From the NCBI GenBank assembly GCA_947652605.1, contig OX393576.1:60674966-60738965 (forward strand): a stretch of DNA of 64,000 bases, given 5' to 3'. Below, piece by piece: positions 33,623 to 44,120 of this stretch; within the stretch, counting starts at the first letter, position 1; each line of letters opens with the position of its first letter. The translations under genes and the position numbers were made by a program. Under the pieces are notes generated by a model. The model saw only the letters and a program-made list of their open reading frames with translations. It was not told the DNA's origin and did not search any database. The stretch is from Elmis aenea (Eukaryota; Arthropoda; Insecta; Coleoptera; Elmidae).

Positions 33623-33991
33623 TTTAAAATTTACAAAAACGTTTTTTGGACAATTGTTGACATAATAAAGTTCAATATATGCAGGTCTCACGGCACCCTT
33701 AAACAAAAATTAAACTTTTGTTTCAAATTTTTTTTGAGGTTATAAAAATTAACAAAATCAGTGCAGTTGTATCCAAAATCGCTTCCTCTTTCCAAAAATG
33801 TAAAAATATGCAGGGCGTTCCATTTAAAATAACAAAGTTGGGGTAATTTCCGGCGAAACGGGAAGTGAAACAATTGTGTGCATGTGCTCAAAAAGCCCGT
33901 TATATCGCACATATCATATGTTTAAAATTTCATTTATCTAAAATCTAAACTAAAGAATAAAAAGAGGGTGTACCAAACTTCATTTACACCC
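33623..33991 (+). repeat. Repeat family A, copy 3
   Basis: Starts tttaaaatttacaaaaacg, then ttggacaattgttgacataa, a tatgcagggcgttcc centre, gtaatttccggcgaaac, and the common end cttcatttacaccc. It carries the middle block missing from copy 2 and the 5' block missing from copy 1, so it is the most complete copy in the window. The reverse ORF at 33688-33912 is chance. Confidence 0.75.
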
Positions 33992-34440
33992 AGTATAATT
34001 CATAAAACATATTTTTTCTTAAATAACAAAAACGTGTAACGCATGTAAATATTAGGTATCTAAAATTACTGAAAATTTTTGCGAATACAGTTCATTGGTA
34101 CTTATATTTCTTTAGGATTTTCAAGGAGGGTAACGCCCTTAATTTAGGGCTTATGAAAGAACAGCACGCGTATCCCTTCGGATACCTTTTATAGGCTCTA
34201 TAGAGGGCACTTAAGAAATTGTACGTAATAGCTAACATTATTACACTAGACACTTTAAGTAACTTTATATGAACCGTTGCAGTGGCGTAACTTAGAGGCT
34301 AAAGGCCCTATGTCCTGAGGGTCTTTTCGTTAAAAAAGTCCTAGTTGTCGATTTACTGAAATATTACATACAGACCTTAAAATAGAAACGGTGCAGCAAA
34401 GCCTAAAACCAAATTCTAGAGTAAACTTGTAAATAACGTA
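33992..34440. other. Intergenic DNA with a hAT-like solo end
   Basis: CAGTGGCGTAACTTAGAGGC at 34280 matches the hAT-type end at 32229. No partner found. No genes. Confidence 0.4.
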
Positions 34441-35195
34441 CGCGCCAAAATACACAGTACTGAAATGAAAAGACGAACAATATTACCCAACTGTCATTTG
34501 TAAGTTTATCTTTTCTGAAAGAAACTAAACACACTATTAACGTGTTCATTTACCACGGTATGCGTAATGTAAGTGTTCGAAGTGTGCACCGCCTCGCTGT
34601 AGACAGTGTTCACACCGTTCACGCAGATTCTCAAATATATCCCGGAACAAAGGTTGTTCAGACTCCTGCAAAAGAGAACGATTTGCTCGCGTAATGCTTG
34701 GCGAATTTTTACAGTTGAACACACTCTCTTTTAAAATTCCCCATAAGTAGGCATCAGGTGGTGTAAGATCGGGAGAATGGGACGGTACCACGTGATATGA
34801 TTTGTCCCGGAAAGTTTTCCTGCAGCATGGCTAGAGATTCTCGAGCGGTATGGCTGTTGATACCACTGTCTGTTCATGCTAAGGCTCCTTGCTCGACAGA
34901 ACCATCTCAAAATCTGAAGAAACGGTCCTATCACCATGCCCATGCGTTCTTGGGTAACGATAAGAGCAATGACTTCCTCGTCCTCAATGAAACAGGGACA
35001 TAAAGTACTTCAAATTTCAAACTTGGCCAGCCTTCAAGACTACTTTCGTATGAGCGGAAATAATACTCAACTATGATTACTTGTTTCTCCGTCGAGGGAC
35101 CCATTTCCAACAACGATTGTATAACAACTTCTTTTGACTGCTAGGAACACGTAAAGCTGGAGCTATGTCCCGTCCAGTATGTATATTTTGGCGCA
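34441..35195 (-). mobile_element. Internally deleted mariner-like element
   Basis: Terminal inverted repeats flank a transposase fragment: gcgccaaaatacacagtact on the left (34442) and its approximate inverse ccagtatgtatattttggcgc on the right (ending 35194). A TA precedes the left end; the right flank is less clear. At about 755 bp it is shorter than the 1.2-1.4 kb usual for intact mariner-type elements. The reverse strand encodes N-terminal and C-terminal transposase parts with the middle removed. Confidence 0.75.
34546..35113 (-). pseudogene. mariner-like transposase, deleted and frameshifted
   Basis: Reverse strand, in order: TEKQVIIVEYYFRSYESS (the N-terminal DNA-binding start EQ..fiVE.YfRS of this lineage); then, after missing sequence, SHTARESLAMLQENFPGQII (pattern C-HTAR....L...FPGR.IS); then SHSPDLTPPDAYLWGILKES with the third catalytic aspartate retained; and finally RCEHCLQRGGAHFEHL, the usual C-terminal GGHFEHL. 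The QQDGA block that should precede HTAR reads SGINS, so the second catalytic aspartate is lost. Frames shift at least twice. It is a different lineage from the remnants at 7876 and 52734. Confidence 0.88.
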
Positions 35196-36932
35196 TTAAA
35201 CATAATGTATGTTGCAAAAAAAAATAATCGGAAATTGGCACTGGCCCAGATATTAAATTTGATAGCTTCCGATATATTTTAAATTAGAAATTAGTCTCCT
35301 AAACAATTCCAACATGAAGTGCAATGTAAATCTAAACAAAAAATTTATTTTTTAAATTTTCATTAATAATTAAATTCAAATTCGTCAAGGAGAATGAAAT
35401 CAAAGGTTTCCAGTTCGCAGGAAAAATAAAACGTTTTAATACAATTGGTGTGCCTTTATTAATAATTTTCAGTCCAGTTCCATTTAAGATCAACTTCTTG
35501 ACTGATTTTAATAAGCAAATTTTAATTGATTATTGTTGGGGTACATCAGGTTTTTCATCTTGTTTTTATAAATAATGCACAAGTTCCTAGAAATACCGTT
35601 AGACAAATTTATTTCATAACACAACTACATTTATATTCATAAATATTAAAAATGATTAAAATTGTTTTATTAGCCACTTCCTTATTTAACATACTTAGCA
35701 TGGAATTTTCAAATTAATTTATATTTATAAGATTTAATTTCTTTCATGTGAAAAAATATAAAACGAATTTAAAATAAAGACCTAATTTCGTTTAAGATTT
35801 TAATGAGATGCTTTTAAATTCTTCTTTATTTCCTAATTTAAATTTTTGAAACAAATGATGTAAATATACAGTCAGCAATGAAACAGTTGCTGGAATTTTT
35901 ATGAGTGTCTGTTGCAATAAACGTCCAGATATTTCAACCCCTGCAAAAAATCCTAAACACGTTAAAAGTATCATTCATCATAATCAGTTTTTGTCACTAA
36001 ATAGATAAATTTCTCTAGAGACTTAATCGCAGTTTTAAACACCAACCACCAATACAGCACGACTTTGAGCCATCGATATTCAATGTAAAAACCGTACATT
36101 TTTCGGTTACCTTTCTGTATTTTATATACTTTAGTAGTTTGTTTTAACAATAAACTTTAATAGGGGCAATTTGTCTGTGTATCCCAGGGTTAGACCTCAG
36201 TTTTCTGGCTGCACGATGTGTTTTAGGATTCACATTTCCGTAGTCTGGTACGGTGTGACACAAACTCGTTTAGACTTGAGTTTGTCTGAAAGAATATCGT
36301 AACGCGAAAGACTGTTTTACTATAATGAAAATAAGTCGGGAGCACTGTTGTTTCGTGAAGTTTATAAAATTGTCTGTGTTAAGAATAACTTTGTAAAGCA
36401 TTAAAGTGTGTGGTGGAAATTTTTCCCTTTTTTTTGGCAATGTTTCTTTCATCGGTCACGGTGTGACAGTGAAATATATCACAATGTAAATAATGTTGTT
36501 TTCCTCTGTTAAGTTATAAAAAGGAAATTTATGCTTTGCTATAAAAATAACATTGGCTTTTGCCTTCCGGTCAATCCATGTGTGACAGTGTTTCCAAACT
36601 TTTTTCAAAGCCTCTTGGAACATTGTTTTTGCATTTCAACAAGCTGCACCAACACCAAAATAAATTGCACTGCTAACTTTAACATAGGGTGTGTTTTGTT
36701 CATACAAATACAATTTAACCTAGGCCCAATGCGACCTCAAGAATTCCATATTAGTATAAATTCCAATGGCTATTCAGTAAATACAAATAATTCGGAGTAC
36801 AACCTGTGATTGAATTTGCGTTTGAAAATTAATAAAGCATTGTTGTCGGCTAATAAAGGGCATAATTCACACATCAAACAATAATAAAATGGTATTTTAA
36901 ACTACCCGCGTTTGATTTAAAAATAAAACGTT
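35196..36932. other. AT-rich DNA without recognised genes
   Basis: A 92-codon forward ORF (36531-36809) is cysteine- and asparagine-rich (HCFCISTSCTNT), but no family is recognised. No element ends. Possibly unique host DNA. Confidence 0.4.
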
Positions 36933-37350
36933 TCCAGGGTGTCCCAGATTACATTTCCGGCATGGAGATCTCGCTTATTGGAGGAGATATAGGTTTGTTT
37001 AAATTAGATAAATTATTCCTTAGCAAGAGAGGCGCCACAATAAATTTTTAAAAGAACAACATTTCTTGTACTTCTGATGTTATGGCCAAAAATATGAGAA
37101 TGTCGAATTTCTTTTTTATCTCGCAACTTTTTTGTTTTAATCATTAGATCAATTTTATTAGTACTTTGTTGGAATACTTTCTAATATAAAATGTAGCTGT
37201 TCGTTTAGATCAACACAAAAAAGAAATTCATCATTTTCATATTTTTTGCTATAACATCTGAAGTACGAGGAATTTTGTACTTAAGCAAACCTGTATCTCT
37301 TATAATAAGCTAGATCCCCATGCAGGAAATGTAATCTGAGACACCCAGTA
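36933..37350. mobile_element. CAGGGTGTCCCAG-family MITE
   Basis: The left end ccagggtgtcccagattaca and the right end are inverses for about 60 bp (tttccggcatggagatctcg, gagatataggttt). The terminal TACAGGG is mutated to tccaggg on the left and cccagta on the right. The interior is non-coding with a second pair of inverted segments (cttctgatgttatggc and its inverse). A right-arm fragment of the same family lies at 46240-46411. Confidence 0.8.
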
Positions 37351-37384
37351 TAAACAGCAGTAGTAGTAGAAAATTATACTCGTA

Positions 37385-38005
37385 CGTTCAAAGAAGATTT
37401 GAAATACCTGGGAACAATCGCCAGAACCACAAGAGGAAAGAAATGAAACAACGAATACAGGCAGGATATTAAACATATTATAAACATGAAAAATAAGAAA
37501 ATCAGTAATAATACAAAAATGCGAATCTATAAAACAACGATGCGACCTGTGGTGATATATGGAGTAGGGACGATGTTTATGACAAAAAGGAAGTAGAAAA
37601 TATTAAAAATTTTCAAAGAAAAATAGTGAGGAAAATGTATGGGGCCAGAAAAATAGAGGGGGAATACATAAGTTTAACAAATAACGAAATTAAAACAATA
37701 CTAATAACGGAAGATATAGTCAAAGTAATGAAAGCTACAAAAATTCGATGGTATGGACATAAGAGTAGAAGAGAGGGACAGTCTACACTAAAAAGGGTCT
37801 CAACATGGAAACCACAAGGGACAAGATCGAGAGGAAGACCAAAATTACGCTAGGAAGACCAAGTGTTAGCTGATATAGGAAAAATAGGAACAGCAGGATG
37901 AAGTGTCTTTCTTGCTTGATAGAAAAACATGAAAGCAAGTCGTACAAAATGCAAAGTCAAACAACGACATATAGGAAATGAAAGAACAGAAATAGCTAAG
38001 TGACC
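37385..38005 (+). pseudogene. LINE C-terminal region fragment
   Basis: The reading starts in the thumb, FKEDLKYLGTIARTTRG. It runs through MRIYKTTMRPVVIYGVGT and FKEKIVRKMYGARKIEGEYI to KATKIRWYGHKSR and GRPKLR-stop-EDQVLADIG. The order (YLG, KtllrPv.tYg.E, RkmyG...., RW.GH, GRP..RW.D.v..D) is that of an endonuclease/reverse-transcriptase LINE after its catalytic domain. At least three stops interrupt it, including the tryptophan after GRPKLR (TAG). 5'-truncated and dead. Confidence 0.85.
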
Positions 38006-38322
38006 ATCCGAAAAATAATAGTCAATGAGCGGTTATTATTCCAACATGGAATGCAGAGCTTTTTATAATAATGTTAACGTAAAATATGTTTTCCATATTT
38101 GTCTGCTTTATTTTTGAAAGAATAAAGTCAATATTTTTATTCTTACTTTTAAAAAATTACAAAATAGTTATTTATGTATCAAGGCCAAAAAGTACGTTTT
38201 GGCCGAGGTGCATATTACATTTTTTGTGCAATCGAATTAAAAACAATTTAAATTTTTAGTAATTTCCAAAATTATAGGTTAGAAACCACGTGACATTCTG
38301 TCACTGACAGATGACGGCGTAT
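38006..38322. other. AT-rich DNA without recognised genes
   Basis: Nothing recognised apart from tgacagatgacggcgt just before the hairpin, which is partly mirrored after it (gcgtccgtca). Confidence 0.4.
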
Positions 38323-38449
38323 GTACTGCATTACCGGCCCTCTTCTTAGCAACGGCCGTAAAAGTTACTTTTTCGGCCGTTGCTAAGGGTAACGGCCTGA
38401 AAAGTAACTTTTACGGCCGTTGCTAACGATAGGGCCGGTAATGCAGTAC
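38323..38449. repeat. 127-bp near-perfect hairpin
   Basis: The arms gtactgcattaccggccct and agggccggtaatgcagtac are exact inverses, and the match continues through agcaacggccgtaaaagtta almost to the centre. Each arm also contains its own inverted pair around cggccg, so alternative folds are possible. GC-rich (many CGGCCG) in AT-rich surroundings. Weaker inverse similarity extends outward to about 38306 and 38477. No target duplication was found. Confidence 0.85.
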
Positions 38450-39656
38450 TTTATGGTTGCTAACGCGTCCGTCAAACAGCTGTTTCTAGTACGATCGCAC
38501 AAAAATATATTTTACACCTACCTAATGGGCTGTGATATTTAATTACTGTATTAAAATACGCAGATCCTGTTATATAAAGCTTTTAATAACCAAGTTGTCA
38601 TCCAAATAAAAAAAATTGTTGCACAGTCGTTAGAAAGTTTGTTAAACAACCGACTTTTGCAATATCCTTTTAATGTAAACGTGCAAAGGAAATGTAAGCA
38701 AAAACAAATGAAAAACATGATTACATTATATAACATGCTTTGTAGTTGCGATATTCAAAATAGCAACTCTGCATTCCTTTTCCACGGAAAATTAAAAAAT
38801 CTCGTTTTGGACATCATGTTGCCTATATGATAATATATTCGAGTTTGAATTATATTACACGTGTTCTGTTTGATTGCTTCGTGCAAGAAAATTTAAATTG
38901 CTTTTGTAAAGCTTCGGAGAATAATAATTTTATTGGGTGGATATAAAATTCTATCGTTTTCAACTTAAAATCAGTCGTAAAGTTTTACGACTTTTGGGAA
39001 AAGAATTAACACAATTAGACGCTCATAGTTTAGAATCGATTTTATATCATGATTACGTTTCAATTTAGTTAAGAAATGTAAACTGTACATATATTAGATG
39101 CTAATATTTAAAAATATGGTGCAAAAGTTGCTCGTTTTAGCATGAACCAAACTTTTTGCCGACCCTTTTTTAAAACCATGTATCTGCTCCTTTTTTAGTT
39201 TCGAATAGTGAGTAAGAGTGCAGTTTCATAACTTGGAAATAATCGTCTACCTTCATGATAACCGTGTTTATATGTGAAGTGTTTCGTACTCTTCTTTTTT
39301 AAAGTTATGAATTATTTATGACTCATGGGAAATTCTGTTTCCTTCCCCAAGAATAAGGAAAGCCGGTCTTATGATATAAACTAAATATGTATTTAGTAAC
39401 ACAGCTGTAACTTGTCGACTTCCTCGATTTCTGTTTGTCTTTGTTGTCTTTTGCATTAAGTAATTGTAATAATTAATGCTATTCGCGAGCGTCTCAATAT
39501 TTTAATTGTATTATAAGTTGCAAAGAATGCAAATGTGAACTATATTAGCAATGGCGTAGTTATATTCCCTTTGCGTATGTTTAAACCAAATTTTGTGATA
39601 ATCAATTATTGTTACCTCTTTAGTTCATACAATAATAAACATATGAGAAAAATTGG
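38450..39656. other. AT-rich DNA without recognised genes
   Basis: Overlapping ORFs of 61 and 63 codons at 38551-38830 are chance frames. Nothing else. Confidence 0.4.
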
Positions 39657-39878
39657 TTGTTTTTGATTCTTCAAATAAATTATGAACCAAAAGAATGGCG
39701 GCTGTTCGAATTTTCGTCGAAGTCCAGCTTGAATGCTGTACTACTACACAATAGGAATGAAAAGGTTAGTTACAGGTGCGCGGAAGGATACAGAAAATAC
39801 TGCTGTTTTCTCTATTTGTCGGACAGCAGAGATACAACCAGGCACTATAAAAAGCTAAGAAACTTGTCTTTTGAATAA
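39657..39878 (+). pseudogene. Fragment of an insect transposon-associated protein (WRLFIDSSK family)
   Basis: The 73-codon frame contains PKEWRLFEFSSKSSLNAVLLHNRN, recorded here as two blocks, EWRLFEFSSKSSLN and AVLLHNRN. It then has YRKYCCFLYLSDSRDTTRHY. I know this pair from a family of uncharacterised, often multi-copy insect and Hydra proteins with WRLFIDSSKRSLKAVLLHN followed by G-TKYPCFLCLWDSRD..HY. In those proteins a segment with DLKV lies between the blocks; here it is missing. The frame ends right after the second block, where a TACAGGGTGG repeat begins. Dead fragment; the function of the family is not established to my knowledge. Confidence 0.7.
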
Positions 39879-39884
39879 AGTCAT

Positions 39885-40732
39885 GATCAATTAGGGTTTC
39901 CATTTAAAAAAATATAAGTTCACTGCATATCTCAAAGGTCAAGATTCATTAAAAAATTGGTTTTTAAAAAGCATAAAAATCTGTTAAAACAACCTTGACA
40001 ACATTATGTTCTATTTTAATCAGGGCTCGAAACCGAAAAAAATTTTGGTTAACGGTTAACCGAAATCGAGAACTTCATTTTTATAACGGTTTTTGTTGAA
40101 AAACCGGTTTTATTCGTAAAAAAACCGGTTTAGTGTAAAAAACCGATTTAAATCTTAAACCAGTTTAAAAAACCGGTTAAATTAACCGGTTTTAAAAATT
40201 ATTTAGATCAGGAATGCAAAGTATGAAAAGATATTATCTATTTATAATTTTATAATATATGTACAATCAAGCGTTCAGTAATGACTTATGGTAAACTAAT
40301 CACATTTAATACAGATTTTGTATTTTTCATCGTAATTTTTATTAAGAAAAGATGTTTAAAAAACCGGTTTTTTATTATTTTGGTTAAAGGTTACCGTTTT
40401 TTTTTGCCTTTAAAAATAACGGTTTCGGTTTAAAATCACTTTTTCTGACAAAAAATAACGGTTAACCGGTTTTTTAAACCGGTTTTTTAAAACCGGTTTC
40501 ATGCCCTGATTTTAATAAATATAGAAGTTATAGCAAATTTTCAAAAATTATGAAATTTCATTTTTCGCCCGTAGCGCAAAATGAAAGCAACATAAAATAT
40601 CTGATTACAAAGACGTTCTTTTCTCAAAAAAATTGCCCAAGTAGCCGATATTAGATTTCGGTAACTAAAACTATTACGGTAACCGAGATACCTCGTAATG
40701 TCGTAACACATTCCAATTTGGCCCACCATCTA
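39885..40732 (-). repeat. TACAGGGTGG-family element interrupted by a hAT MITE
   Basis: On the reverse strand it starts at 40732 (TAGATGGTGGGCC, a mutated TACAGGGTGG). It runs through cggttaccgtaatagtttta and cgaaaaatgaaatttcataa to about 40509, and resumes at 40020 with aacataatgttgtcaagg and on to catttaaaaaaatataag. The order and sequence follow the copies at 21398 and 60992. The 488-bp gap is the hAT MITE plus its duplication. Confidence 0.8.
40021..40508. mobile_element. hAT MITE with AACCGGTT repeats and 8-bp duplication
   Basis: Begins CAGGGCTCGAAACCG and ends CGGTTTCATGCCCTG, flanked on both sides by ATTTTAAT (40013-40020 and 40509-40516), a perfect 8-bp target duplication as made by hAT transposases. 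Both subterminal regions are packed with aaccggtt or accggttt motifs, at least ten in total. The middle (tgtacaatcaagcgttcagt) is AT-rich and non-coding. A second copy in inverse orientation lies at 45163-46211. Confidence 0.93.
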
Positions 40733-41096
40733 GTTTTAAAAATTACACTAGTAGGTTTGTACATGTTACTGTAACAAAATAACTTTGCGTGGTTGACTTT
40801 TTTAAAGTAAAATCACAATTCTGCGCCCCAAAATTAACAAAGCTTGCCAGTAGTTTATTATGCATGTTATAACAAAAAAAGTTAAGTATTGCTGCCTAGT
40901 GTAATCACAAAAGTTGTAGTAGTATTATACAATTGTTTTTTTAACGTGTCATCGAACGTTGCCAAGCAACTATTAGTTTTTTTTTCGTTTTTATATCACT
41001 ATTAAAATTTGTCATTTTATACGTTATTACCCCTCATTTAAACATTGCATATTTGCAAACTGACGAGTCGAAATTACACCTAAAATATTTTTTCAG
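40733..41096. other. AT-rich DNA upstream of candidate exon
   Basis: No genes. It ends in a pyrimidine-rich tract and ttttttcag, a good splice acceptor for the 84-bp segment that follows. Confidence 0.4.
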
Positions 41097-41180
41097 ATTG
41101 CTTGGAGAGTTCATCAACGCGAAGTTAGGGAAGTAATTTATGGAGATATAAACATCCCCCTCTGCATGAGTAAAATCGTG
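41097..41180 (+). CDS. Candidate 84-bp internal exon
   Basis: A 28-codon segment (reading IAWRVHQREVREVIYGDINI, then PLCMSKIV) is bounded by ttttttcag before it and gtaagttt after it, both close to the metazoan splice consensus. The length is a multiple of three and only one of the three forward frames is open. It is richer in GC than its flanks, and no transposon similarity was noticed. The protein family is not recognised. If real, the host gene runs on the forward strand and its neighbouring exons are not in sight. Chance co-occurrence of two splice motifs remains possible. Confidence 0.35.
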
Positions 41181-43334
41181 GTAAGTTTGATACAAAAGAG
41201 TTATAAAATAAAATTCATATAACTGTAAAGGTTATGGGTAGTAAATCTCAGGATATTTTATTACCTAGCAACTAATAAAATACATATAAAATTGACAAAT
41301 AACAGATACCATCAGTATTGTGAATTGTACAGTCAAAACTTAGCGCTAAATAAAACTCCAAGTTTTACACATTTCGGTTCTAGCCAAATCCATTTTTTTT
41401 GTATCCCCTTATCGACATTTTAAACGCGATATTTATTATGAGCTAGTCGTCAAGATAATTGTGTATTCTTAGTAAAAATTAGCAAGTTTGATTTGTGATC
41501 AAATAAATATTTTGACTGTTTCCTTTGTAGCATTGTCATCGAAAATGATTTGTTCTTTTTGATCGACTATGTAACTGATTTCTTTATCGTGGTGTAAGGT
41601 ATGAAACAACTAAGTTATCTTTATTAAAAACATTTTTTACTGTGTTGCTCATCTTTCGTTGTTATCAAGCCAACTTCAAGTTTGTTTTCTTTTTATAATC
41701 GTATCCAACATGGTGAATTTTTTCAAAAACCATTTGTTTCTTACTCATGACGCAAGAAAATGATCACCGCCAACGATTTATCTTCTGAAATCATGGATCA
41801 GATGCATAACAACAGTTATTCCCTAATTTTTGGGGTTGCTTTGTTAGCTTATTTCGGTATACATTTGTGCTCTTAGAACATAAGATTTGGATCTAACATA
41901 AAGGGTCCAAATTTGAATTCCCTCTATGAAATATACTGTTGAAAAGAAAAGTGTCCTCTAAAGCCAACCAGTTACTGGTCTGCAGTTACAGTATCTCTAG
42001 GATTTTATAACTTTGCTAGTATCTACACCCACTTCATTGTTGCAATTTTTTTTTGTTTGTCTTTTTTCCTGACGATCCGATTTATTGTCAAAACCTATCA
42101 CTCATAATATACCACAAAACAGTGTTACTGACATTGTGGCACGAAACATATTTCTACCAGTTTCTGTAAATCAGCAGACCATAGAAAATACATAATATCA
42201 TAACCTATTACTGTCTGATATTTATACAGTAAGTACACTGATTTCTAACAAAATGATTTTAGTACCTATTACAGTCTTATAATTTATAACAAACTTGTAA
42301 CGTAAGGATCATATTGACCCAAGAAATATATCTGCTTTTTCTTGACCACAGTAATTAATAAAATCATTTAAAAATACATTCAAAAGTAAAAAATTACAAC
42401 TAAATAAATAAAGTCATAAAAAAAATTAAAAATATCAAATGGCACTGGCATATAAAAAATTGAATTTTAAAATGGGTCATATCAAACTTTAAAAATAAAA
42501 ACTGCCTTCTCTTAGAATTGCACTGCGACGGACGATGAAATACATTAAAAAGATTTATATAATGTCTGAGATATTCTTTCGCTAGTTTTAAGGCCTCGGT
42601 TGTAAAAAAATTTCAATGTACATTTCAAAAGAATCATTTTAGTATAAACAACAAATTGTTCACAAAGTTGGAAGCAGGCTTCCATGTTTTAAATCGTTAC
42701 TTTTTCAACCCATTTAACGCCGTAGTTTTTCTAAAAGAAGTGGAAAACAAAAATGCCGAAAATGCGATAAATTCAAGAACCCAATCTCCATGCTTTTCTC
42801 ATTTTCCAGAGCCGTGCTGCGTGCCCTATTGCTAATGCAATGTATTAGACATTCTGTTCATTTAACTCGATGTCGCTGTCGCGGTGTAGGGTTACCAACT
42901 TCCTGCTGACAGTGATTGCTTATTGAAGCGCGAAAACTTAATATTTCATATTACGCAAGGTGCTAAAACTTTAACTTATATAAATGATTAATATGCCGAG
43001 CTTATTAAATTATTCCACTAAGAGCGTGCAAACAAGTAAACACAAACATATACGTTACGAATTGCTTAGACGAACAATTAGAATGAAGCCACGTACGAGT
43101 AATTAATTCAAGGCTACAAATATATCAAGATTATATTAGATTAGAGTATTTAACGATGTATTTAATAGGAGAAGTAAAATAAAATTGATTAATAAATAAC
43201 TGCAAATAAAACACTAAATTTGGTAGCTTTTGCTATACCAAACCGATGTTTGGTTTTAAATTACCTGTATTTTGAAAGGTTGCAAACATTATTGTATTAG
43301 TAAAAAACATTGCGTAGTTTATTTTTATCTAACA
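41181..43334. other. AT-rich DNA without recognised genes
   Basis: About 2 kb of unique-looking AT-rich sequence without element ends or long frames; possibly intron if the segment at 41097 is an exon. Confidence 0.45.
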
Positions 43335-44120
43335 GCAACATAAACTAGATCTTAAATTCTTACTGCATTGCTGTTTCTCTCAGATTCTCCGTGTTTTCCT
43401 TAATGCTTCTTGTTTCTCTCATAGTTATTCTCTTCTCTTCTATTTTGATCTCCCATAAAAATAATATTCACCCTTTCGGCTTCCTAAAATTTATTTTGTA
43501 TTGTGCCTTCGTGTCGTCCATGGGCAACTATTAATAAGCACCTTTGATACACTTCTGGCAGATTAATGACCACAGAGAATAGTCTTTCGATTACATAGTT
43601 ACTATTGATTATTTTTTACTCTGTTTGGCTCAACTACCAATCACACACCACCTCTTACTAGCTAGTTGTTTTTTTTACTCCGCCTCTGTATAGCACATAA
43701 TTTTTGGGCAATTATCCAGTAGTTCCCATTCCCCTCCCTTTTGTCCTTGTTACTTCTAGAAGATGTAATATCTTTTATTCTATTTCCTCTGTTGGTTGGC
43801 TTCTTATGTCCACGTTCCAAATTTTTACTTGTTCGTACCTCGCTGTTCCTATATTATTAATATCATAATATCTCTATCTTCATCATTTTTAATATCTCGC
43901 GCTTTGATTGTTTCATAGATTCCTTTATTCGTGTCCACATTATCGCTGTGGTTGTGGCTTTTACTCCGTATCTTGTTTTCCATTTTAGGTTTTTTGAAGA
44001 TGCTCCAGGCTCCATGTGTTTTCCAGATCTTCTGTTACTTCTTTTTACAACCAACTATTATTTTTGCTTTATTTTTACCCATTCTCGGATTCGTCTTTGC
44101 ATTCCTCTTTCTTTTGCTGT
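43335..44120 (-). pseudogene. LINE endonuclease-domain remnant
   Basis: The reverse strand is purine-rich and coding-like. In order it gives YEQVKIWNVDIRSQ (compare KIGTWNVRSL at the start of an APE-type endonuclease), EVTRTKGRGMG, NYWIIAQKL, NYVIERLFSVVINLPEVYQR, IVAHGRHEGTIQNKF and IIFMGDQNRREENN. These correspond to the nERi.sv.i.l..v...l...HGP.ED..k..F and GDFNARVG blocks. Stops and frameshifts are frequent and the catalytic blocks are altered (GDFN to GDQN). The segment upstream (to 44120) may be the preceding region of the same LINE. Separate from, but of the same general type as, the reverse-transcriptase fragments elsewhere. Confidence 0.65.

Noticed and set aside
36531..36809. 92-codon ORF rich in cysteine and asparagine, considered as a secreted-protein exon
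   Set aside because: No splice borders, domain pattern or signal peptide could be supported; kept only as a note in the gap description.
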